Shown here: in pieces, positions 1 through 8,640 of the stretch
How positions within the stretch are numbered: position 1 is the stretch's first letter
Layout: each line of letters starts with the position of its first letter
Assembly (NCBI GenBank): GCA_902794005.1
Contig: CADBFO010000018.1
Span: 1-64,000 of the forward strand
Length of the DNA stretch: 64,000 nt
DNA from: an uncultured Bacteroidia bacterium
GTDB taxonomy: Bacteria > Bacteroidota > Bacteroidia > Bacteroidales > UBA932
Direction of reading: 5' to 3'
The notes under the pieces: generated by a model
Databases searched by the model: none
What the model was told of the DNA's origin: nothing
Seen by the model: the letters and a program-made list of their open reading frames with translations, nothing else
Translations under genes and position numbers: made by a program

Positions 1-1
1 C

Positions 2-385
2 ATGGAGCGCAGCGGCCTGGACGGCATCCGCTGGGTGGTGGAAGACGCCCTCAAGTTTGCCCGGCGGGAAGCCAGACGCGGCAACAAGTACGACGGCATT
101 ATCCTGGACCCGCCGGCCTACGGGCACGGCCCGGACGGCGAAAAGTGGAAGCTGGACGAGCTCCTTTTCGGCCTGCTGCAAAACGTGGCCGCCATCCTCA
201 GCGAAAGGGATGCCTTCATGGTCCTCAATCTCTATTCCAACGGCTACAGCGCCGCCCTGGGAGAAACCGTGGTGCGGGAGGCATTCAAAAACCAGTTCCG
301 AGAAATGACTTCCGGGGAACTGGCTTTCAACGACGCTTTCGGCAAAGTGCTGCCGCTGAGCATCTATGTGCGGCTGAAGCGATAA
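2..385 (+). CDS. Class I SAM-dependent methyltransferase, C-terminal part (RlmI/RlmK-like)
   Basis: Only the last 127 residues are inside the window; the frame is open to the first base, so the real start lies upstream. The motif LDPPAYG near residue 36 is the motif IV loop of Rossmann-fold N/C-methyltransferases acting on bases, as in the 23S rRNA cytosine-5 methyltransferase RlmI. The sequence after it (LLQNVAAILSERDAFMVLNLYS) matches the helix and strand that follow this motif in the Bacteroidetes 'class I SAM-dependent rRNA methyltransferase' group. The PUA and SAM-binding motif I regions are not visible. The gene is convergent with the metalloprotease, whose stop is one base away. Which rRNA base is the target is not shown by the sequence. 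Confidence 0.75.
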   Translation: MERSGLDGIRWVVEDALKFARREARRGNKYDGIILDPPAYGHGPDGEKWKLDELLFGLLQNVAAILSERDAFMVLNLYSNGYSAALGETVVREAFKNQFREMTSGELAFNDAFGKVLPLSIYVRLKR

Positions 386-386
386 T

Positions 387-2804
387 TTATTTCAAGCCTT
401 TTTCAATCTGGGCGGCAAGGGCGGTCCAGTGGGCTTTGGTGGCCGTATCGGGGCCTTTTCCCTTGGCCGCCTTCTTTTGGATGTCCATGAGCTCGCCCAG
501 AAGGAGGGCGCGGCTGGGAGAGGACTTGGCACGCTGGCTGTTCACCACTTCCAGGGCCACCGTCACGAAACGGGTTTGCAGATACCGGCGATAGGCCGAT
601 ACCCTGCCGCCCTTCTCCAGTTCCGTGAACACCATCTTGTGCAAGTCTTCCAGATACTCCTCGGGAGCATAGTCCCCCAGGTTGGCCATGCGGTCCAGGC
701 GGTCTATGCCCAGAAGGAAACCGGCGCTCACGATGCTGTTCACCAGCGGATACAACTTACTCTCCGGAGAATCCGTCAAAACATAGATATAAGGCTGATC
801 CACCAGCCAGGCGGGTTTCACGAACAGCCTCCGGTTCAGGAAATCGAGGCACTTCTTCTGGTGCTCCTTGGGAACGGGGGCATACACGTCTCCGGGCTGT
901 TCCACGCTCTTGTAGGTGATGTATCGGCCGCCGATGTTCATGGCCACATGGCCCAGATACCGGCCATACTGCTGTACCACGGCGCCGTACATACGGTTCA
1001 GGTTGGTGTGGAGGTTGGCTTCTTCGGTGTTCCATTCCGGAAGCTGGCCGATGATGCGCTGCAGGTTGGCGATGCCGTAATTACTGGCGGCCACTGCGTC
1101 GTCGCCCAGGTCTTCGCTCTGGGCACGGGGGTCCTGGTCGTAGCCCTCGCCGCCGAACCAGAGGTCGGGCCGGGCCTTCAGGCGGGCGATAATCTCCTTG
1201 TTCCACCAAAGGTGGTCTTCCTTGGCATCGGCAAGATACGTGGGCTTGTAGCCGAATTCGATGGCCCATTTGTCATAGTCGTTGATGCGGGGATAGATAC
1301 CGTCCTTGCCGATTCCGTCCTCCGGCTGGGCCACGTAGTTGAAGCGGGCATAGTCCATGATGGAAACGGTGTGGCCGTGTTTCTCCACCCACTCCTTGTC
1401 GCGGAGTTTCTCCACCGGCGTAAAGCTGGACGAGCCTTTGTTGTGCCGCAGGCCCAGCGTATGGCCCACCTCGTGGGAGGACACAAAGCGGATGAGATCT
1501 CCCATCAGTTCTTCGTCATATTCAAATGAGCGGGCACGGGGATCGACGGCAGCCACCTGCACCTGGTACCAGTCATGCACCAGGGTCATCACATTGTGAT
1601 ACCAGCCGATGTGGCTTTCCAGGATTTCACCGCTGCGCGGGTCGTGCACGTTGGGGCCGTATGCATTGGCGATGGGGGAAGCCAGGTAACGGATCACGGA
1701 GAAACGGGCGTCTTCCAGGCTCATCCCCAGCTCTTCGGCGTTTTCCGGCCACTCTTCGGCCCGGATGGCATTTTTCCAGCCGGCCTGCTCAAAGGCCACC
1801 TGCCAGTCGTTCACACCGGCAATCAGGTGCTTTCTCCACTGCTTGGGGGTGGCGGGGTCGATGTAGTAAACGATGGGCTTCACCGGCTCCACCAGTTCTC
1901 CCCTCTTCTGCCTTTCCACATCCTCGGGACGGGCTTCCAGGCGCCAGCGGGTGATGAAACGGATGTTCTGCACACGCTGCTGCTCGTCCGTGAACAGGCT
2001 GTAGCCGTTGGTAAAATAACCCACGCGGGAGTCAAACCAACGCTGCTGCATGGGCTGCTCGGGGAGAAGGATCATGGAGGTGTTCAGGACCACGGTCACA
2101 AAACCGGTCTCGCGGCCGGCGGGAAGGGTGGTGCCGCGGCTCTGGGAAGCGGCTCCCGGACCCGCCTGAGGCTGGTTGTAGCTGTAGGTCTTGGTCACCG
2201 TCACCTCCGTATTGATGGGGAAGGAACGGATGCTCTGGATGAAGCTGGCATCGGCCTTCACTCCGCCCAGATTGAACTGTTTCTTGCGTCGGCTGTCCAG
2301 GGAAAACACCTGCGTATCCCCCTCGAAGAGGCTGTTGGCCTTGATGCGGATGGTTCCGGCCGATGCGCCCTTTTCCGGCTTGAAGGAAGCCACGATGGGG
2401 TTTTCGGAGCTCACCCGCACCGCCTCGGCGATGACGTCGTCCTTGGGGGCCACGATGCCCAGGACATCCGAGCGAAGCAGGAGGTTGCCGTTAGCGGCCT
2501 TCTCCCAGTAGAGCATGGCCTCGTTCACCTCCTCACCGCCATAGACGCCGGCGCCCACGGTGTTGGTCACATAACGGGTTACAGCCAGAAAGCGGCGCCC
2601 CAGCAGACTGTCCGGGATTTCCAGGTACCAGTCCTTTTCGTTCCGGGCGGCTCCGAACAGGCCTTCGGAGAAGCTCAGCTTCAGTGCCGGCGCCTCTTTC
2701 TTTTCTTCCGTTTTTTCTTTGCCCTCCGGACGCTGGGAGCGTCCCTGAGCCAGGCCGATCACGCACAGTGCGAGGGTGAGCAGCAACATCGCGGTTCGTT
2801 TCAT
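387..2804 (-). CDS. Zinc-dependent metalloprotease (DUF5117/DUF5118 type), exported
   Basis: An 805-residue protein with a clear signal peptide (residues 1-20, ending in GLAQG) followed by a charged linker. The metzincin-type zinc site HEVGHTLGLRHN lies at residues 444-455, with H444, H448 and H454 as metal ligands and E445 as the catalytic base; a downstream SIMDYARFN segment around residue 485 is the Met-turn expected in this clan. Length and layout match the Bacteroidetes zinc-dependent metalloproteases annotated with DUF5117 and DUF4953. It probably acts in the periplasm or outside the cell; the substrate is unknown. It starts 6 bases after the stop of the DUF2723 gene, so the two are probably cotranscribed. 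Confidence 0.9.
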   Translation of the reverse strand: MKRTAMLLLTLALCVIGLAQGRSQRPEGKEKTEEKKEAPALKLSFSEGLFGAARNEKDWYLEIPDSLLGRRFLAVTRYVTNTVGAGVYGGEEVNEAMLYWEKAANGNLLLRSDVLGIVAPKDDVIAEAVRVSSENPIVASFKPEKGASAGTIRIKANSLFEGDTQVFSLDSRRKKQFNLGGVKADASFIQSIRSFPINTEVTVTKTYSYNQPQAGPGAASQSRGTTLPAGRETGFVTVVLNTSMILLPEQPMQQRWFDSRVGYFTNGYSLFTDEQQRVQNIRFITRWRLEARPEDVERQKRGELVEPVKPIVYYIDPATPKQWRKHLIAGVNDWQVAFEQAGWKNAIRAEEWPENAEELGMSLEDARFSVIRYLASPIANAYGPNVHDPRSGEILESHIGWYHNVMTLVHDWYQVQVAAVDPRARSFEYDEELMGDLIRFVSSHEVGHTLGLRHNKGSSSFTPVEKLRDKEWVEKHGHTVSIMDYARFNYVAQPEDGIGKDGIYPRINDYDKWAIEFGYKPTYLADAKEDHLWWNKEIIARLKARPDLWFGGEGYDQDPRAQSEDLGDDAVAASNYGIANLQRIIGQLPEWNTEEANLHTNLNRMYGAVVQQYGRYLGHVAMNIGGRYITYKSVEQPGDVYAPVPKEHQKKCLDFLNRRLFVKPAWLVDQPYIYVLTDSPESKLYPLVNSIVSAGFLLGIDRLDRMANLGDYAPEEYLEDLHKMVFTELEKGGRVSAYRRYLQTRFVTVALEVVNSQRAKSSPSRALLLGELMDIQKKAAKGKGPDTATKAHWTALAAQIEKGLK

Positions 2805-2810
2805 ATCCTA

Positions 2811-5800
2811 TCAGTTAACAGATAAACTATCGTCTTTTTCCAGGGAATAGGCTCCGCCGGTGACGGAATGCAGCATCTGCTCCAACGTATCCAGCATAGC
2901 ATCGGACAACTCCGTGTCTCCATACTGCTTGCAAACATCCGACACATAGAGGTACACGCGGCTCGCCGTTTCAAACTCGGCCGAGCCCAGGGAACCCCAC
3001 TCCATATAGAAGGAAATGGTGTCCAGGAGCTGGTCGGCGAAGCGGGAGGCCAGGTCCCTGGCTTTGTCCGTGGCACCCAGGTAGTAGTAGTTCTCGGCCA
3101 TCTGGGCCACCATGTAGTCGTTGGAGCTGAAGCCCAGCGGAATGCTCTCCAGCGGGAAATTCTGTTCGGGGAAATACTCCTGGCACAGGTCCAGCACTTC
3201 CAGGGCCTTCTCTTTTTCGTCAATGTCAATGAGAGCGTTGGCCACGGTGAGGAAATACTGACGCTGGGACAGTACGCCCAGGAAGGTGTACATGTTCTGG
3301 TAATCCACATAGTAGTCCGTACGCTTGAGTGCATCCCACCTGTACTTGGTCTTGAGGTCGTCGTACTGGGCCAGGGCATCCACCTTGCCGGCGTCCGTGG
3401 AAGAAATCTTGTTGCGGATGGGCGTGAAACGGTAGGAGAAGCCGTCGAACATCAAATAATCTTTGATGCCGACGTTCAGGTCTCCGCCCATGTTCAGGAA
3501 ATTCAGCGGACGGTCCCACTCATAACCCGACAGGAGGTCCAGCAGGAAAAGTTCCGGCTTGGAGACGTAATTCTTGTCCGCGGACATCTGGAGGACAATC
3601 TGATCGGGAATCTCGTCCGCAAACTGCTCGGGAACGATGCCGTACTTGAGGCAGTTCTCCTTGTTTACGGGAATCACGAGATTGCGGGCGCAGATGAAAT
3701 CCAGTTTCTGGCCGCTTTCCAGGGCCACCTTCATCTTGGGGTCCTTGAAAACCGTCATCACGTCCGAGAGGAACATGGCGGAACCGTCATCGTAGGCGAT
3801 GTAAACGAACTCGTTGGTCCCGTAGAGATACTGGGAGGCCGGAACGGTGAGGTTCAGCGGCTTGCTCTCGTTGCAGGCCCACTTCATCTGGTCGATGTAC
3901 CAGTCGGTTCCCAGGAGGGAAGTGTTGACCACTCGCACGTCGGTACGGACGCTCTCAATTTCCTGTGCATACCACAGCGGGAAGGTATCGTTGTCTCCGT
4001 GCGTGACCAGGATGCCGTTCTTCCCCACCGAATTGAGGTAGTTCCAGGCCATCTCCGGGGCGGTATAGCGGTGGGAACGGTCGTGGTCGTCCCAGTTCTG
4101 GGCGGCCATGAGGGCCGGAACCCCCAGGCACAGCACTGCGATGCCGGAAGAGAGCGCCACCGGGGACAGTTTCTTCAAGGCACCGGAAAGCCATTCATAC
4201 AGGGCCAGCACACCCAGGCCGATCCAGACGGCATACATATAGAACGACCCGGCATAGGCATAGTCGCGCTCCCGCACCTGGTACGGCGGCTGATTCAGGT
4301 ACACGACGATGGCAATTCCCGTCATAAAGAACATCAGGAACACGATCCAGCTGCCCCGTTTGTCCCGGTCGAACTGGAACACCAGGCCCAGCAGGCCCAG
4401 CAGCAGCGGCAGGAAATAATAGTGGTTCTTGCCCTTGTTCTCCCGCAGCGGAGCCGGAGCGTCCGACTGGTCTCCCAGCCGGAGATTGTCCAGGAAGGCG
4501 ATGCCGCTTTCCCAGTTGCCGTTGAAGACATTGCCGGGGAGCGGGCTGTGAATATCGTTCTGGCGGCCCACAAAGTTCCACATGAAGTAGCGCCAGTACA
4601 TCCAGTTGAGCTGATAGTCGATGAAATACGCCATGTTGGCCCCGAAGCTGGGCTTGCGGTGCTTGGCGCCCTTCACCCGCGTGCCCTTGCCCTGGGTGTA
4701 CTGCTCGTAGAAATCGGTGTAGCGGGGATCCGTCCCGGACCACATGCGCGGGAAAAGCATCTTGCCTTCGGGGAGATAATCCGCATCGGCCGGAGCGTCG
4801 GCATGGATGTATTTTCCATTGAGCGGAGCCCAGTATTTTCCTTGTTTGAGGTCGTACGGAGCATCATAGTACTGACCGTACAGAAGCGGCGTGGAGCCGT
4901 ACTGCTCCCGGCTCAGATACCGCACCAGGGTATAGGCATTGTCCGGCTGATACTCGTTGGTAGGGGTTTTCACGCTGGAACGGATAATCACGATGGCAAA
5001 GAGCGAGAAGCCCATCACCAGGGTGGTGACGCAGAGCATCACCGTATTCCAGAACACCTTCCCCTTCTTGAGCGTGGCGAAGAGCGACCAGAAACAGAGG
5101 GCCAGCAGGGCCACCAGGAAGAACAGGGCGCCGCTGTTGTACGGCAGGCCCAGACCGTTCACAAAGAGCCGGTCGAAGAAGGCGGCCACCTTGGGAAGGT
5201 ACGGGATAAAGATGTACACCAGCAGGAACTCGATGACCACGCCGATGGCAAAAATACCCAGGAGCCTCTTGAAGGGCAGTTTTTTGCCTTCGTTCATACG
5301 GTAGTAATACATGAACACGAAGGCGGGGATGGTGAGGAGGTTCAGCAGGTGCACGCCGATGCTCAGGCCCATCAGGAAGGCGATGAGCACGATCCAGCGG
5401 TTGGCGTGGGGCCGGTCGGCCTGGTCGTACCACTTGCACATGGCCCAGAAGACCAGGGCGGTAAAGAGCGAGGACATGGCATAGACCTCTCCCTCCACGG
5501 CGCTGAACCAGAAGGTGTCGGAGAAGCAGTAGGCCAGGGCGCCCACCGCGCCGGAGCCGAAGACCGCGATCGCCTGCCCCGTGGACAGCCGGTCCGTCCC
5601 CATCAGTTTCCTGGCGAAAAAGACGATGGTCAAATACAGCAGGAAGATGGTGAGGGCGCTCAGGATGGCATTCATGGCATTTACGGCCATGGCTGCATGC
5701 TCAGGGCTCACCGGAATGGTGAAAAAGCGTGCGATCAACTGAAACACGGGGTTTCCCGGGGGGTGACCCACTTCCAGTTTGTACGATGAGGCGATGAATT

Positions 5801-5918
5801 CTCCGCAATCCCAGAAGGAGGCGGTGGGTTCTATGGTGGAGAGATAGGTGAGCGAGGCAATGGCCAGCACCACCAATCCCACAATCCGGTTCCACTTGTT
5901 AAAGAGCTTCTGTTCCAT
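2811..5918 (-). CDS. DUF2723 GT-C type membrane glycosyltransferase
   Basis: A 1035-residue protein. The N-terminal half has about a dozen hydrophobic segments; the C-terminal half is soluble and contains repeat-like helical stretches. Near residue 35 the motif SFWDCGEFIASSYKLEVGH has the acidic residue in the first external loop that is typical of GT-C glycosyltransferases and of the DUF2723 family, whose human member TMEM260 is an O-mannosyltransferase. In Bacteroidetes these proteins are thought to act in periplasmic protein glycosylation, which is a family inference here. It leads a probable two-gene operon with the metalloprotease. The start is the first ATG, 74 bases from the divergent GNAT-like gene. 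Confidence 0.85.
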   Translation of the reverse strand: MEQKLFNKWNRIVGLVVLAIASLTYLSTIEPTASFWDCGEFIASSYKLEVGHPPGNPVFQLIARFFTIPVSPEHAAMAVNAMNAILSALTIFLLYLTIVFFARKLMGTDRLSTGQAIAVFGSGAVGALAYCFSDTFWFSAVEGEVYAMSSLFTALVFWAMCKWYDQADRPHANRWIVLIAFLMGLSIGVHLLNLLTIPAFVFMYYYRMNEGKKLPFKRLLGIFAIGVVIEFLLVYIFIPYLPKVAAFFDRLFVNGLGLPYNSGALFFLVALLALCFWSLFATLKKGKVFWNTVMLCVTTLVMGFSLFAIVIIRSSVKTPTNEYQPDNAYTLVRYLSREQYGSTPLLYGQYYDAPYDLKQGKYWAPLNGKYIHADAPADADYLPEGKMLFPRMWSGTDPRYTDFYEQYTQGKGTRVKGAKHRKPSFGANMAYFIDYQLNWMYWRYFMWNFVGRQNDIHSPLPGNVFNGNWESGIAFLDNLRLGDQSDAPAPLRENKGKNHYYFLPLLLGLLGLVFQFDRDKRGSWIVFLMFFMTGIAIVVYLNQPPYQVRERDYAYAGSFYMYAVWIGLGVLALYEWLSGALKKLSPVALSSGIAVLCLGVPALMAAQNWDDHDRSHRYTAPEMAWNYLNSVGKNGILVTHGDNDTFPLWYAQEIESVRTDVRVVNTSLLGTDWYIDQMKWACNESKPLNLTVPASQYLYGTNEFVYIAYDDGSAMFLSDVMTVFKDPKMKVALESGQKLDFICARNLVIPVNKENCLKYGIVPEQFADEIPDQIVLQMSADKNYVSKPELFLLDLLSGYEWDRPLNFLNMGGDLNVGIKDYLMFDGFSYRFTPIRNKISSTDAGKVDALAQYDDLKTKYRWDALKRTDYYVDYQNMYTFLGVLSQRQYFLTVANALIDIDEKEKALEVLDLCQEYFPEQNFPLESIPLGFSSNDYMVAQMAENYYYLGATDKARDLASRFADQLLDTISFYMEWGSLGSAEFETASRVYLYVSDVCKQYGDTELSDAMLDTLEQMLHSVTGGAYSLEKDDSLSVN

Positions 5919-5956
5919 ACAATGTCAATAATGGGCAAAGTTAGCAAAAAAATGAC

Positions 5957-5964
5957 TACATTTG
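5957..5964 (+). promoter_or_regulatory. -7 element for the GNAT-like gene
   Basis: TACATTTG fits the Bacteroidetes -7 consensus TAnnTTTG exactly and lies 28 bases before the ATG at 5993. No good -33 TTTG is visible at the usual distance. Confidence 0.5.
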
Positions 5965-5992
5965 TGGGCTTTTAGACTAAAACCTACTATTT

Positions 5993-7156
5993 ATGTCATC
6001 CGAAATCCGCATTGTTCCCGTCAAAGGGAAGAAAATGCTCAAAGCTTTCATTGACTTTCCCATCGGCCTATATAAAGACTGTGACAAATGGGTTCCCTCC
6101 TTCGAAGACGACGAATTCAAGGCGCTGGGGGACAAGAATCCCTCCCTCTCCTTCTGCGAACGGGAGCTTTTCCTGGCCTATAAAGACGGCAAGGTGGCCG
6201 GCCGCGTCGCCGCCATCATCAACCGCAAGGCCAACGAAAAATGGAAAGAGAATACGGTCCGCTTCGGCTGGTTCGACGTAATTGAGGATTACGAAGTGGC
6301 CGAGGCCCTCATCGGCAAGGCTGTCGCCTGGGGCAAGGAGCGGGGATGCACCCGGGTGAAAGGCCCCCTGGGCTTCACCGACATGGATCGCGAAGGCCTC
6401 CTGGTGGAAGGGTTCGAGAACGAAAGCCCTTTCACCGTCATCTACAACTACCCTTATTATCCGGCGTTCCTGGAAAGGATGGGATTCGTGAAGGATGTGG
6501 ACTGGACCCAGCGCTATATCGAATTCACGGACGAACTCCCGCCCATGATGCAGCTGGCCTCCACGGTGGAGGACCGCTTCGGCGTACATATTTTCCGTGC
6601 CCGGAACATGAAGGAAATGGCCCGCCGCGGACGCGAGATGTTCCATGTGCTGAACGATGCCTTCGCCCCGCTGTATGAGTACACCAAACTGAGCGAAGAG
6701 CAGATTGACGGCTATGTGAAGCAGTATGTTCCCGTCATGAACAAGGACATGGTGGCTTTCGTGGTCAACGAAAAAGATGAGCTGGTGGCCTTTACGGTGA
6801 CCATGCCGCACATATCGGCCGGAGTACGGAAGGCCAAGGGACGCATTTTCCCCTTCGGCTGGATGCACATCCTGCCGCTCCTGAACGCCAGGCGCAACCA
6901 TGTGGCCGAAGGCCTCCTGATCGGCGTCCTGCCGGAGTACCAGGCCAAGGGGGCCGCCCTGCTGATGTTCAAATACCTCCACGAAAACTACATTCGCCTG
7001 GGCATCAAGCGACTCCTGCTGAACCCCCAGCTGGAAGACAACCACAAGGTGCAAACCCTCTTCGGCCCGTACGACCCCAAGCCCTACCAGCGCCGGAGAA
7101 GTTATGTGATGGACATCCTCAGCGATTCATCCTCGCCATCTGCTTCTGAACCATAA
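5993..7156 (+). CDS. GNAT-like N-acetyltransferase (YghO-type)
   Basis: A 387-residue cytosolic protein. The N-terminal part (FIDFPIGLYKDCDKWVPSF) and the segment KGPLGFTDMDREGLLVEGF are hallmarks of the large 'YghO-like' group within the acetyltransferase superfamily; a GNAT-fold acetyl-CoA loop is expected in the C-terminal part around LIGVLPEYQAKGAALLMF, where a Q/R-x-x-G-x-A pattern is replaced by QAKGAA. Substrate is unknown. It is transcribed alone, with a -7 element 28 bases upstream. GC content resembles the surrounding housekeeping genes. Confidence 0.75.
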   Translation: MSSEIRIVPVKGKKMLKAFIDFPIGLYKDCDKWVPSFEDDEFKALGDKNPSLSFCERELFLAYKDGKVAGRVAAIINRKANEKWKENTVRFGWFDVIEDYEVAEALIGKAVAWGKERGCTRVKGPLGFTDMDREGLLVEGFENESPFTVIYNYPYYPAFLERMGFVKDVDWTQRYIEFTDELPPMMQLASTVEDRFGVHIFRARNMKEMARRGREMFHVLNDAFAPLYEYTKLSEEQIDGYVKQYVPVMNKDMVAFVVNEKDELVAFTVTMPHISAGVRKAKGRIFPFGWMHILPLLNARRNHVAEGLLIGVLPEYQAKGAALLMFKYLHENYIRLGIKRLLLNPQLEDNHKVQTLFGPYDPKPYQRRRSYVMDILSDSSSPSASEP

Positions 7157-7172
7157 AGCCTTGACGGGTGCC

Positions 7173-7877
7173 CTATCGCATCTTAACAAAACTGATTATT
7201 GTTATGATTGCCGTCGGCACCAAAAGAACGGCCAAAAGCGGCCAGGGCATGAGTATGCGGCTTATTGCAAGAATAGATGTTGCGACCATCAGGACACAGC
7301 CTGAATAAAAGCTGATCTTGAATAAACGCCGACTCTCCTTCCCCATACCGTTACGACCTGTAATTATTTCACCTTTTTCTTTGGTGAAGTAATCATAAAT
7401 CGCGTTCCCAGACTCTTCGGAGACCAGATCCAGCACCTTTATTCTTTTATGATTCGTGCCTTTACATTTGTATGTTATCTCGCATTGTTTCCCACTAAAG
7501 AATAATAAAACAATGGTCCCTTTATGGATCGTTACGTTTTTATGCCATTCGAAATAATAGAAGATTTGAAAAAAGGGAAGAAGCAAGAGAGGAAAGAGTG
7601 CTATACTGAACGCATGGGACGTCAATGATTCCCCCGTAACCAAATAAGCTATCGTGAACCAGAACACATACGCCGCAATCAGAATAGGATACGCGATTAG
7701 CAGACGATTAATAAAAATGTCCTTTAGCACTTGCAAAAATGGTTTCTTCGCTGTTTTGCAAAAACAATAGTTTCCATCTTCATCTATAGAAATAGCATCG
7801 TATAGGATTTGAGAATTAATCGTTTCCATGATCATTCGCTTTTTAAAATCATTATAAATTCCAAGGGCACATCGCAT
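7173..7877 (-). CDS. Hypothetical membrane protein, AT-rich
   Basis: A 234-residue protein I do not recognise. Two hydrophobic hairpins are visible, at about residues 52-105 and 185-232, flanking a soluble middle segment of about 75 residues; the N-terminal 45 residues are hydrophilic. Base composition is much richer in A+T than in any neighbour, which suggests recent acquisition. The first ATG is preceded by AGAGGGACGGG and, further up, by a -7 element (TATTTTTG, 7920-7927 on this strand); internal ATGs at 7835 and 7829 are alternatives that would give a more ordinary N-terminus. It is convergent with the GNAT-like gene and ends 16 bases from it. Confidence 0.6.
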   Translation of the reverse strand: MRCALGIYNDFKKRMIMETINSQILYDAISIDEDGNYCFCKTAKKPFLQVLKDIFINRLLIAYPILIAAYVFWFTIAYLVTGESLTSHAFSIALFPLLLLPFFQIFYYFEWHKNVTIHKGTIVLLFFSGKQCEITYKCKGTNHKRIKVLDLVSEESGNAIYDYFTKEKGEIITGRNGMGKESRRLFKISFYSGCVLMVATSILAISRILMPWPLLAVLLVPTAIITIISFVKMR

Positions 7878-7919
7878 CCCGTCCCTCTTTTGAACAGGGA
7901 TATTGTTAACGCATTTTTA

Positions 7920-7927
7920 CAAAAATA
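7920..7927 (-). promoter_or_regulatory. -7 element for the AT-rich membrane protein gene
   Basis: On the minus strand this reads TATTTTTG, fitting TAnnTTTG, 42 bases before the ATG at 7877. Confidence 0.4.
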
Positions 7928-7980
7928 GGAAATCAGGAAATACAAAACAAAAAACAGCGTTCACCAAGATCATAAAACCC

Positions 7981-8111
7981 GATATTCAAGAGTTGAAGCA
8001 CGGTTTTGCGTGTGGAAGGCCGATAATGTGCTTCAGGCAGGGTGCCGACGAGGGGGTGAAGCACGATATTGACAACGGGGAGGCCAAAGCGTGCTTCAAG
8101 AGTTGAAGCAC
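7981..8111. repeat. 131-base dispersed repeat, isolated copy
   Basis: This unit has the same length and layout as three copies at 20125-20719. It ends in a 21-base hairpin with arms GTGCTTCAA / TTGAAGCAC around GAG (8091-8111), and begins with a degenerate copy of the same hairpin (7981-8001). Inside are further TGAAGCAC and GTGCTTCA words in both orientations, so the whole unit can fold on itself. No reading frame of note. Confidence 0.75.
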
Positions 8112-8129
8112 ACTCGGGCAGGCAGGCCA

Positions 8130-8372
8130 AAGGGGCCGACCAGACAGATTCTTCACTTCGTTCAGAATGACAGCCTCATGTCATACAGAGAAAACCTTCT
8201 ATCATTCCGAGGAAATCTGTCATACAGAAAAACCCTCTGTCTTACAGAAGAACCCTCCGTCATTCCGAAGTAATCTCTGTCATAAAGAAGAACCCTCCGT
8301 CATTCCGAAGTAATCTCTGTCATTCTGAGGCAGGTTCTCCTGCCGAAGAATCTATTGTCTGGTCGGCCCCTT
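8130..8372. repeat. 243-base composite palindrome with 16-base inverted ends
   Basis: The ends AAGGGGCCGACCAGAC (8130-8145) and its exact reverse complement (8357-8372) bracket a block built from short-family repeats: AGATTCTTCACTTCG near the left end, its inverted partner CGAAGAATCT near the right end, and between them four imperfect units of about 35 bases of the type GTCATTCCGAAGTAATCT. It fills the gap between the AT-rich membrane protein gene and the ACP gene. No protein coding sequence was seen in it. Confidence 0.7.
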
Positions 8373-8400
8373 ATGGAAACTCAGGGCTGCCTGTTCTCAG

Positions 8401-8640
8401 TTACAGGGCTTTGAGGACGGTATCGCAGACCTCTCCCACCGTAGTGGGCATGGGGGCCGCAGGGTCAAAGCGCATCTTGAATTTTTCTTCCACGGCAAGG
8501 GCCAGAAGCATCATGGACAGGGAGTCGATGCCCAGATCGCGGACCAGTTCCGTTTCGAAATTCACCTGGCTGATATCCGTATTGGGACGGATGATGCCGA
8601 TCACCTCCTTGAGGCCGGCGAAGATGTCTTCACGGGTCAT
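8401..8640 (-). CDS. Acyl carrier protein
   Basis: A 79-residue acidic helical protein with the phosphopantetheine attachment motif GIDSLS (Ser at about residue 40). It carries acyl groups as a thioester on the 4'-phosphopantetheine arm. Its start overlaps the stop of the upstream AMP-dependent ligase by four bases (ATGA), so it is translationally coupled to that enzyme, which presumably loads it. This is probably a dedicated ACP and not the fatty-acid synthesis AcpP, which usually sits next to fabF. The product of the pair is not revealed by the context. Confidence 0.88.
   Translation of the reverse strand: MTREDIFAGLKEVIGIIRPNTDISQVNFETELVRDLGIDSLSMMLLALAVEEKFKMRFDPAAPMPTTVGEVCDTVLKAL

Noticed and set aside
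2868..5789. 973-codon open frame opposite the DUF2723 gene, and similar long antisense frames at 13699-15888, 26438-27925 and 60483-62405
   Set aside because: They mirror high-GC genes with strong family motifs on the other strand; translations are rich in His, Gly and Gln and show no known motif.
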